Assembly: GCA_002709045.1 (NCBI GenBank)
Contig: PAPJ01000011.1
Span: 1-64,000, forward strand
Length of the DNA: 64,000 nucleotides
From: Planctomycetaceae bacterium
GTDB taxonomy: Bacteria > Planctomycetota > Planctomycetia > Pirellulales > Pirellulaceae
Direction: 5' to 3'
Part shown: piece by piece, positions 9,035 to 18,300 of the stretch
Layout of the letters: each line of letters starts with the position of its first letter
How positions within the stretch are numbered: position 1 is the stretch's first letter
Made by a program: the position numbers and the translations under genes
Notes under the pieces: generated by a model
What the model was told of the DNA's origin: nothing
Seen by the model: the letters and a program-made list of their open reading frames with translations, nothing else
Database searches by the model: none

Positions 9035-10036
9035 TTACTCTATGGGAGCTGTCCCGGCACGGAAAGAGATCGTTTGAGTCTGCTTGTCGTGTTTTGGATT
9101 TAACTTGATTGCTTCGGTAAAGTCCGCCACTGCTTCATCCTGCTGACCGTTTGATTTGTAGGCAAGACCGCGGTTATAGAATGCTTCAGCCCATTGAGGT
9201 TTAAGTTCGATTGCAATCGTATAATCAGTAATTGCCTTTTCGTTTTTCCCCTGACTGGCAAAGATGTCGGCTCGACTCATATAGGCTCGAGCGTGTTCAG
9301 GATTGGCTCGAATGGTCTCGGTGAAGTCCTTGATGGCCTGGTCAAATTTTCGGGTATTGTTATAAATGATAGCCCGGTTGAAGTAGGCATTAGGATTGTC
9401 AGGGTTCAGTTTGATAGCCTGTGACAGGTCACTGATTGTTTTGTCAATGTTGCCTTTATTCGCATAAGCCACTGCCCGGTTGTTATAGGCTTCAACGAAG
9501 TCCGGTTTAATGCGAATTGACTCACTGAAATGCATAATGGCGAGATCGATATTTCCCTGATTTGCATAGGAGACTCCCAAACGATTTCGTGCTTCAGCAT
9601 GTTCGGTATCTAACTGGATTACTGCATCGTAGTCGACGATTTCCTTAGCGAAATCATTGATTTGTCCATGAGCGATGGCCCGTTGATAATGGGCGTCAAC
9701 ACTTAATGGATCAAGACGAATGGCATGGCTGTAGCAGGCGATAGCGGTATCGATATCTCCTTTTTCAAAGAAAGCATTCCCTTTCTCAATTTCAAGCTGC
9801 ACACGTTTTCCATTCTCAATGTTTTTAGCTACAGCAGCCAGTTCCTTTTGGGCTTCCTTTGATAGTGTACTTGTACCCACTTCATCCAGTTCTTTTTCGA
9901 TGCTGCTCTTTTCAAGCGTTCGAAATAGAGGTGCTGTTGTCAGCAACTCCTTGAAGGGGACAGCAGGAGTACCGACGCACCCGCTAAGGGTGATGATCGA
10001 TAGTACAAATAATGAGCAAAAGGTAAGTTTTTTCAT
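9035..10036 (-). CDS. TPR-repeat lipoprotein
   Basis: From the ATG at 10036 the product is 333 residues. The signal MKKLTFCSLFVLSIITLSGC ends in a lipobox, so the mature protein is anchored in a membrane. The frame also opens five codons earlier at a TTG, but the lipoprotein signal favours the ATG. After a charged segment come about seven tetratricopeptide repeats of 34 residues each (for example DPLSVDAHYQRA, KPDFVEAYNNRA, NPDNPNAYFNRA), which form a helical scaffold for protein contacts. It sits convergent to ahpC and divergent from ahpD, splitting what is often a single ahpCD unit. The partner is unknown. Confidence 0.85.
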   Translation of the reverse strand: MKKLTFCSLFVLSIITLSGCVGTPAVPFKELLTTAPLFRTLEKSSIEKELDEVGTSTLSKEAQKELAAVAKNIENGKRVQLEIEKGNAFFEKGDIDTAIACYSHAIRLDPLSVDAHYQRAIAHGQINDFAKEIVDYDAVIQLDTEHAEARNRLGVSYANQGNIDLAIMHFSESIRIKPDFVEAYNNRAVAYANKGNIDKTISDLSQAIKLNPDNPNAYFNRAIIYNNTRKFDQAIKDFTETIRANPEHARAYMSRADIFASQGKNEKAITDYTIAIELKPQWAEAFYNRGLAYKSNGQQDEAVADFTEAIKLNPKHDKQTQTISFRAGTAPIE

Positions 10037-10420
10037 GGTTTGATTTACCAAATACAGTGTGTCTTCCCATCTACGACGAGCATCATTCTGTTAGAGGAAA
10101 ACCGGATTTAAAGCATCTAATAATGCGCAAACCTACTTTCCGCTATATGCGTTTTTCGACCGGTATAAACCGAATCTTTAGTAAAACCGATATAACAGGA
10201 ATAACCCGTTAAATTTAACACTCAATTACTGCAATCAGCTATAAAATGCATCCCGCAAAAAGCCTAAAGAACCTAGATTAACAACTTCCCCCCTTTGTTT
10301 CAGAGGTATTCAGAGGATGAGGCGGAACCGTATCAAAGAATCGTTGAACGTGTTAGATTGAAGTCTCGATTAAAAAGTTGCTAACAAGTTGGTAGCTATC
10401 ACGTTAAAGAGAGAAAAGTC
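10037..10420. promoter_or_regulatory. 384-base intergenic region between divergent genes
   Basis: This AT-rich region separates the starts of the TPR lipoprotein gene (left) and ahpD (right), so it must hold both promoters. I see no credible reading frame and no RNA gene. The ahpD ribosome binding site is the GAGAGAAAAGTC just before 10421. Two near-identical ACCG(G)TATAA stretches lie near 10160-10195, but I cannot tie them to a regulator. Confidence 0.4.
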
Positions 10421-10936
10421 ATGGAAAGAATCAACGAATTACGCAGTCAGATGACTGATCCTGTGAAAGACATAAAACTGAATTTATCTTCAGTCCTTAC
10501 GCAAAGTCAGGCGTTATCTTCGCAAGAAACGTGGGCTGTTGCTCTTTGTGCTGCCTATTTTATTCAGGATGAAAATTTGATAGCAGCAATAGAAGCTGAT
10601 GCGGGTGATGAGTTGACTACCGAGGCACGTGAAGATGCCAAGGCTGCAGCAGCAATTATGGCAATGAATACGGTTTACTATCGATTCCGCCATATGGTCG
10701 GTAAAGAAAGTTACTCAAAAATGCCTGCTGGGTTGCGAATGAATCGTATGAGTCATCCTGCTACATCGACTGCATTATTCGAGCTATGTTCCATGGCCTG
10801 TGCCGCTTTGGAAGGATGTGAATTGTGTATTCAATCCCATGAAGCCAAGTTGACTGCAGAGTTAAGTGAAAATCATGTACATGAAGCGGTACGAATTGGT
10901 GCCGTCATCAAGGGCGCGTCGGTTGCCTTGAGCTAG
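10421..10936 (+). CDS. ahpD: Alkylhydroperoxidase AhpD
   Basis: This 171-residue protein matches AhpD in length and active site. The redox pair is C133 and C136 in GCELCIQSHE, with the following His at 140 and an upstream Glu at 121. In M. tuberculosis AhpD the corresponding set is E118, C130, C133, H137. AhpD passes electrons from a dihydrolipoyl adaptor to AhpC. The AhpC at 8427 has the two C-terminal Cys that this system uses, so the two very likely work together although a reversed gene separates them. The cupin gene follows after 43 bases on the same strand. Confidence 0.9.
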   Translation: MERINELRSQMTDPVKDIKLNLSSVLTQSQALSSQETWAVALCAAYFIQDENLIAAIEADAGDELTTEAREDAKAAAAIMAMNTVYYRFRHMVGKESYSKMPAGLRMNRMSHPATSTALFELCSMACAALEGCELCIQSHEAKLTAELSENHVHEAVRIGAVIKGASVALS

Positions 10937-10979
10937 AAGTGAGTCTGCTGACAGAATAATGAACTAGAGGAATTACGAG

Positions 10980-11468
10980 ATGGCATTCTTTGAATCACTC
11001 CCTTACGGGGTTGCGGATTTCACAACTCAGGCTGAACCGGATGATGAACGTCTGTGGGTGCCTCAGGCTGAGAACGTCTGGTTTCGTCCTCTTCACTTAA
11101 ACCGGACATCCGGTCAGTGGGTCAATCTTTTAAAAGTCAGGAAATCCGGCGTACTAAGTCGACACCGTCATCCTGCCCCGGTGCATGGCTATGTGATTCG
11201 TGGCAGTTGGCGTTATCTTGAGCATGATTGGGTAGCCACTGCTGGCAGCTATGTTTATGAGCCACCGGGTGACGTGCATACATTAGTCTGTGATGAAGGC
11301 GTCGAAGAAATGATCACCCTGTTTCATATCAGCGGTGCGTTAATATATCTGGATGAAAATCATGAGACAGTAGGATATGACGATGTCCATAAAAAGATTC
11401 AGATGTGCATGGAATATTTCGAAAAGGTCGGGCTCGGTGCTGATTATGTGGAACGGTTTACTCGTTAA
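10980..11468 (+). CDS. Cupin protein, 2,4'-dihydroxyacetophenone dioxygenase-like
   Basis: This 162-residue single-domain cupin carries likely metal ligands in the first motif RHRHPAPVHGYVIRGSW and the second GSYVYEPPGDVHTLV. The layout, including the LLKVRKSGVLSRHRH segment, resembles the ChrR-like cupins annotated as 2,4'-dihydroxyacetophenone dioxygenase. Those cleave an aromatic ketone with O2, but most members of the family have unknown substrates. It follows ahpD by 43 bases with a GAGG site upstream of the ATG and may be co-transcribed. I am confident of the cupin fold and unsure of the reaction. Confidence 0.72.
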   Translation: MAFFESLPYGVADFTTQAEPDDERLWVPQAENVWFRPLHLNRTSGQWVNLLKVRKSGVLSRHRHPAPVHGYVIRGSWRYLEHDWVATAGSYVYEPPGDVHTLVCDEGVEEMITLFHISGALIYLDENHETVGYDDVHKKIQMCMEYFEKVGLGADYVERFTR

Positions 11469-11480
11469 CCAACACTCTGA

Positions 11481-12191
11481 TTACATAATGCTGTAGCCAC
11501 CGTCGACCGGCAATATAACTCCGGTGACGAATTTTGCCTGATCTGATGCCAGGAATAGAGTCGGTCCGGCCACGTCCTCAGGTAATCCCCACCGCTTCAG
11601 TGGTGTGCGATTGGTGATCTCCTTACTACGGTCCTGATCTTCATAAAGAGGTGTGGTTAAAGCAGTTTTGATCCATCCCGGGGCAATAGCATTGACCCGG
11701 ATCTGATCTTCCGCCCAGGCAATGGCCAGACTTTTTGTGAATTGTACGACTCCGCCCTTGCTGGCACTATAGGCAGGTACGTAACCGCTACCGAAGAAAC
11801 TGAGCATTGAAGCGGTATTAATGATACAACCCTGACTGGCGGTTAGCAGTTGCTTAGCTGCATAGCACATTCGCATCGTACCATGCAGGTTAACATTGAT
11901 TGCTTTTTCAAAACCCTCGGCCGTATGTTCCTGATTGTCACGTAAAATGACTCCGGCACAGTTTATCAGCACATCCAAATGCTGCAGGTCATTGAGTGTA
12001 GTAGTGATTTGTTCCTGACTGGTCACATCCAGAACCCGGCAATCTAAATCGGGGTACAAGTTACCTGTTGCTTCGGTCTCACCGGCACTGACACCTGTTG
12101 CGATGACCTGATAACCGGCAGCCTGAAATCCCAAGCTAATTCCTAAACCAATCCCGCTTGTGCCACCGGTTATCAACACTGTTTTTTTCAT
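11481..12191 (-). CDS. Short-chain dehydrogenase/reductase (classical SDR)
   Basis: This 236-residue NAD(P)-dependent oxidoreductase has the cofactor glycine motif TGGTSGIG at 8-15 and the NCAG motif at 77-80. The catalytic set is S128, Y141 and K145 (YSASK), followed by the RVNAIAPGWIKT stretch that covers the nicotinamide. The length is normal for the classical family. Many relatives are annotated as 3-oxoacyl-ACP reductases or sugar/alcohol dehydrogenases, and the sequence does not decide between these. It converges on the cupin gene with 12 bases between the stops. Its 5' side faces the giant membrane-protein gene across a 176-base shared promoter region. Confidence 0.9.
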   Translation of the reverse strand: MKKTVLITGGTSGIGLGISLGFQAAGYQVIATGVSAGETEATGNLYPDLDCRVLDVTSQEQITTTLNDLQHLDVLINCAGVILRDNQEHTAEGFEKAINVNLHGTMRMCYAAKQLLTASQGCIINTASMLSFFGSGYVPAYSASKGGVVQFTKSLAIAWAEDQIRVNAIAPGWIKTALTTPLYEDQDRSKEITNRTPLKRWGLPEDVAGPTLFLASDQAKFVTGVILPVDGGYSIM

Positions 12192-12367
12192 TTTTTTTCC
12201 GCCATCAATATTTTTTGTAGCGTATTTAATACATCACCGTAGTTCATTGTATTACTTTATTGATTGGCGACAAAATCCTGTTGCCGATAAAATGGATAAA
12301 GCTATCTATTCTCCGTTTACTGCGGCGATAGATGGCATCGGGCGGAATCAATTAAAGAAACAGTGTT

Positions 12368-15300
12368 ATGCAACTTGCTACATACTTCGGACCAGTGGCA
12401 ATTCTGGATCTTCTTGAATTTATATTTGAGGATGGTGGATGTTGCTGTTCTTTAGTTGTTATTGTAATTATCATTTTTAGTTTGTTGCTCAATCGTTCTA
12501 CCTCAAACAATTGTCCGGACTGTGAACATAGTAATCAGAAGAATGCTGTCTTTTGTTCGAAATGTGGAGCAGCGATAAAGATTTTAAAAACTCCCACTTC
12601 GTTTTATCCCAATCTGAAACTAAGGATTAAGAACTGGAAAAAATGGGGCTGGATTTCAGAATCCGCTCATAAACGGCTTAAAGAGTTAAACGAAGCGGAT
12701 GAGTTAGTCTTTCGAGGTCATAATCCTGAAGCACATTCCCATAAGTTCACGCAGGTTGGTAACGCTTCGAGTCAAGAGCCCGTGGTCCCTCCCGATGACA
12801 AGGATGCTGCTAAAACGGACGAGACTTCTTCCCCTGCCGTCGAAAGTAAATCACCTGTGGAAGATTCGGTGGTGGATCAGGAAAAAACGGTGATTAAGCC
12901 GGTCGACTCTGAATCTCCCCGGCCCGAGCCAACGAAGCCGGAAATAGCCAAGCCGGCGAAGGCATTACCCAAACCATCGCTTCCTCCGGTTAAACCCAAA
13001 GCTTCGAAGCCTTTATTTATTTCCTCGAAACCTACTAAGCCGCCTGTGCAGACTTCGGTTTCCCGCGTGCTAGAAGTTGCTCCGTCGAGCCAGCCAATTA
13101 AAGAAGCAAAGCCTGTTAGGGCGGTTCCCGTACCTCCACCAAAGCCTCCGCGCAGATTGTCCGACATCCTGCGCGGCTTCATGGATGAAAGCAACATCAA
13201 GCTTGGTGAATTCGTAGCCGGTTTGTTAATCATCATTGGTTCAATTGGGCTCGTGACAGCTCTCAACATAGCCTACAAAAACATTCCTTACTTATCGTCG
13301 GTCGTCTTCCTGACCATCGTTTCGTTATTCCATATTTTTGGGGTCTACTCTTTAAAGAAGTGGAACCTGGCGTCTTCGAGTCGGGTCGTCTTACTCATCG
13401 GGAACCTGTTGATTCCGCTGAATGTCTTCATGACGACCATGGGAGACACATCGTTAGCGGAGCAACGGATCTTTTTCATTTTGGCGGTGGTGGTTGCCGG
13501 AGTGAGTTTTGGAGCGATGAGTTTTTATTCAGCTCGTCTGTTGGCACCAAAGCGACCATGGCCATTGATTCTGGCATTGATGGGGCCATGTTTATGTCAA
13601 TTGGTGATTAAGTTAGTGATGACGGGAGAGGACTTTGTTCCAACACCGTTGAATACCAATGGGTTGCTTTTGCCAGCCATTGCCTTTATCAGTTTTGCCA
13701 TACTTAGCGAACATCGATACTTTCGTAAATCCGAAGATGTAACACCAGATGACGCATTTTCTTTGCTGCGAGTCTTGGGCTTAGGCGTGTTTTCTTTAGG
13801 AGCCTGTATCGCCCTCATGTTTTCCCGCCTCCACACGCAGGAGCAGGGAATTGAACTATCGCAGTATCTCTCTAATCCACTCATGATCCTTTGCTTCATT
13901 GTGGTTTCTGCGGGCATGTTGATTTATCGACGGATTGAAAGCGATGATTATTTGAAACTGCAAATGGGCGGCATGTGGATGGCAGTGACTGGTTCTATGG
14001 GAATCATCATTGCGATGCTGTTGGCTGTCCCCGATGTTAATAGCATGATCATCGCCAGTTTTGTAGGTGCTGTTTTAGCTTTGATCTTTGGTTATGTGAC
14101 CCGAATTACGTTTCTTACTGCTGCCGGAACTTTGTGTGTCGGAATTGGAATTTGGAGTGTCTATTTAAGTGGGCGATATGTGGACGATTTGACGTTTGTT
14201 CAATTACGTAACGAGATTGCCAACGGAATGACCTCGATCTTGTTCACGGTGACTGCCGTCATTGCAGGGGTTTTACACTTCTTCTTTGAGAAAATTGAGA
14301 ACCGTGAACGTCCGGAGTTTAGTAAAGCAGGTTACCTAGGCGTATTGTTATTAGCGGGAGTGGGATTGGCCAGTGCGTTTGCTTCTCATCTACCATTCCT
14401 GACAGCGACGAATTCAGATCTGACTTTGGTAGTCTTCGCTGTCTATGCCATCGCAAGCCTGGTGGCTTCCCTGTTTACCTCGATGAAACTGGTGCATCAG
14501 ATTGCTACAGGGTTGGTTGCCGTTACTTCGTTGAAATTTGTCAACACCGACTTAATCTTGGATTTAGCATGGTTGCCTGAAGAGAATCTTCTGGGGCGAT
14601 TGGTTGTATTTAGCTGGATGTTTTTGGGGGCTTATGTTGTCACGCTGATTGCTCAGTGGAGTTTACGAGAGTCACGGCAGGAAAGACTAGCCCGTGATGG
14701 AGTATTGCATTCAGAGTTTGAGTGGCAATGGCCACTTACCATGACAACTCTTGCCTACTTTGTAGTGGCAATACTCAATGTCTTCTACATGTATTTTGGG
14801 CAGGGCAGTTACATCGCGGTCGTTATGCAAGGTGTCTTATTGACCGGGGTTGCAGTCTTGCTTGGCCTCCGGCACAAAACCGACTGGACCTGGATGTTTG
14901 TTCAAATTCAGTTAGTCTTTACCATCGCTGCCGCCACGACCATGCTGCAGGCACATGCCGTGGAGTCCTTCCAATTCTGGGATTGGGAGCATCTACGATT
15001 ACAAATGATAGTGCTGGCGGTTGAGATGCTAGGTTGGACAGCGTTCAGAAAGATTAGCCAGCAATCGAGTCACTTAAACGGTATCGTTGTGACGGACTTA
15101 ATGTATATGGATTTCTTCCTGCATGCATTGGCCACGATAGCAGTTTATATCATTTGGGTGTTCTCGCTTGTTCAACCCCTTCAAGGTGTTTATCCGGATT
15201 CAGCATTCCTCGATGGACTCAATCAGTTTTACGGTGGGTTGTCTTTGGAAGGTTCGGCGGTTGGATCGTTGGATTGGATTCTTTGGGGCCTTAACTTATT

Positions 15301-18300
15301 GGCCTGGATTTGCGTACTACCCGACAGGCAACGTCGAGTTTCCAGCTTCTGTGGATTGTTGACACTAAGCGCGCTGCCGATTTTAGCCAGCACCTATCTT
15401 GCTGAAAGTGCTGCTTCAGTAAATATGAGCTTGATTCACTATCTCAAATGGGGATATGGGATTTTCGGTGTCGTCGTGACTGCCTTGGTTTGTACCGACC
15501 GTTTTTGGTGGCGAGCCTTGCAGGAGAATTATCCGCGTCTGATGAAGAATCAGGATGAGAAATCGGAAGGTGATCATGCCGAATATACCTGGATGGCCTT
15601 ACGGATGGTTTCCTTTATCGCCGCCTCCTTACCCGTCGTCATCTTAACCGCTGCCCATTTTGCTTATACGTCTTCCATTTCAGGCATTGGGAAAGAATTG
15701 AATGAGATTGTATTGTTACAGCCGACTAGTCAGTCACTTCGTATGGCGATGGTGAATTTTGCGGGACCGTTCTTTCTACTAGTTGTCGCAGCCTGGATCT
15801 GTGCCGTCCGCTCTTTACGACCCTTGTACCTGATCGCTGCCTTACCAATGTGGGTATTGGGTTGGATGTTCTTCTCATTGATTCCAATTTGGGCAGACGG
15901 TCTGGATCTGACATTTGCTGAAGGGTTCGGGAGTGTTAAATGGGGATTAATTGGCATCGGATTGTATGGGCTGGCCTGGTCTGCAGCGGGACTCAAAGCC
16001 GATGGCAGAAGACGTCAACAGCTATTTCAAACGTCGTCCGCATCAAACTTTGTTTACTTCATCACGGCATGCGGTGTTTGTTTATATGCCCTGGTAGTTA
16101 ATCTGGACGCTTTGGTAGTGATTGGAGAAATTCAGTCTGCTGCTGAATGGAAAGGATGGAGATCCGCATTTGCAAATCCGTCCGCCTTTGTCTGTGTGTT
16201 GTTATTGCCAACGGTCTGCTGGATGTTTAATCGCGTTAGTCAAGGGGACCGTGGAGTGTCCTTTGTACTAATCGGTACAGTTGCTTTGAATGCAACCATC
16301 GCTCACTTAGCAGTACCTGACGTATCTTTGCCGGGGACAAGCGTCCTGTTCTTCCAAACGATTGGCTGGATTGTCGCCTTATTTGCCTGTGTCGTCGGTT
16401 TTGCCACTTGCCTTAAACTCGGAAAGTTTAAGGCCGATTCTGAGGAATCTCACTGGCTGGCAGTGCGCCGAGTCCAGGGGCGTTGGGTTGGCTGGGTTTC
16501 GGCATTAGCCTACGCGATTTATATCGCTTTCGCGATTTTCTGGAGTATGCCAAATAGTGGAAGTGTAACTTACGACGATGGATTGCTGCTAAGCCTGATG
16601 GTTCTGGTGGTCTTGCTAAGTATCACAATGAGTCAATTGGTTCAAAATGGCACAACGATAACTATGAGTTTATTGTTGATGTTCCCTCTCGCTGTACTGG
16701 CGAGCCTGAAGCTAGTTAGTCTCACAATGGATCTCGAGTCCCTAAGTTCAGATCTCGTCGCCAGCGTTTCTAAGATTCTAGATGAGAATAGTCTGCCGTT
16801 GGGACGAATGATCATCGCTGGATTTGCAGTCTATGTGATTACAACCTCGCTTGTCCAATCGCAATGTCAGCGTTGGCTTGGCTTCTCTGCACATAAGGAG
16901 CAGATCACATTCACAGTCTTACGTGGTTTGATGACACTGTGCGTCTCCTTGCTTGTTATTCATTCGATCGCCGCCGTTTGGGCATTACCATATTACCCAA
17001 ATCTAGGTTGGTTTGAATTTGATATGGAGTGGGGTATCGTTCTACTGACGCTTCTTGGCCTATGGGTGACTAGTCAGGAATCCCGGTTTGATCGACTCAT
17101 TCCGTTACTTTACTTCTTTGGATTTTCCGTCGTTGCGACCGGCTTGGTCTACCAATTTGTAGATCTCGAAGGGAGTTGGTCGCTAGCTGACAGGCAAATT
17201 TATCAATTCGCATTTTGGATGATGCTGGCAGGCTATATCGCCTTTTGGGGATTGCTCTATCGATTCAACCAACATTCAACAGAGGTATTGGGAAAACTCC
17301 GAATCCCCGGAGCAAATGAGTTGCTCCGTCGTAATCATCATGGAATAGCAAGGCTCCAGTTTTACCTGGGAGTCATCGTTTCGGTCATTGCATTACTGAG
17401 TACTTTTTATCTAAAGGCAACGGATGATGATGTAGGAATTTGTCGCTATCTAGCAGCGGGGGCGCCGTTGCTATTCATGATCGGACTTGTCTCACTAAAA
17501 GAAACTCCGCTTGCCAAATTCCGCGAACATTTAACTCTTAATTTGCCACTAGTCTCAATTGTGATTTTGTTATGGGCGGGCATAAGCGAGGAAGAAGATA
17601 CGATGGCGAATTGGTACCATCGTCTGGCGCGAGTCTATATTGCTTTCGCCTTGATGGCAACGGTGGGTTATTTTATTTACCGCAGGGCGAGCTTTGGTAA
17701 GTGGCGAACGTCGGTCGAACAATGGTTCACTAATATCACGGAGATCTCAGTCATCACGCTGACTCTTTCATTGGTATTGGAATTGATGATTTACAGGGAA
17801 GGGTATGCCAATGTAAAAGAGATTGTGACACCATTCGAATTGATTGGAATCAGCGTCGGACTGGTATGTAGTGTGCTTACGTTGGCATATTTAGGTCTCC
17901 GGCCTGTCTTCGTGAAAGACTTAGGGTTGTTGCAGACGGGGAATCCGTTCCATGCTTTGGCTTCGATGGTGCTGATCGCAATCCTGTTTGGACATCTTCA
18001 ATTAGCCAAACCATCTGACAGTGTTCGATTTGGCCAGGTGCTTGGTTGGCTTGGATTATTGATAGTCTCGTTATCGGCTTTGGTTAATTTTGTGAGAACA
18101 CAAGTCGTTGGCAAGTTGGAAGGGATGCGACAGTGGTCAAGTCTTTCCAGCATCGGTGGAATTTGGATTATCTGGGTGAGTTATCTAACCGGTTTAGTAG
18201 TGGCAGGTTGTCTCTACTTTTTAGGACAAGATCCCATCAACGCCTGGTTCTCGTCCTATGCCTTACATTGGTGCTTGATTAGTCTGGTCCTCCTGTTGTA

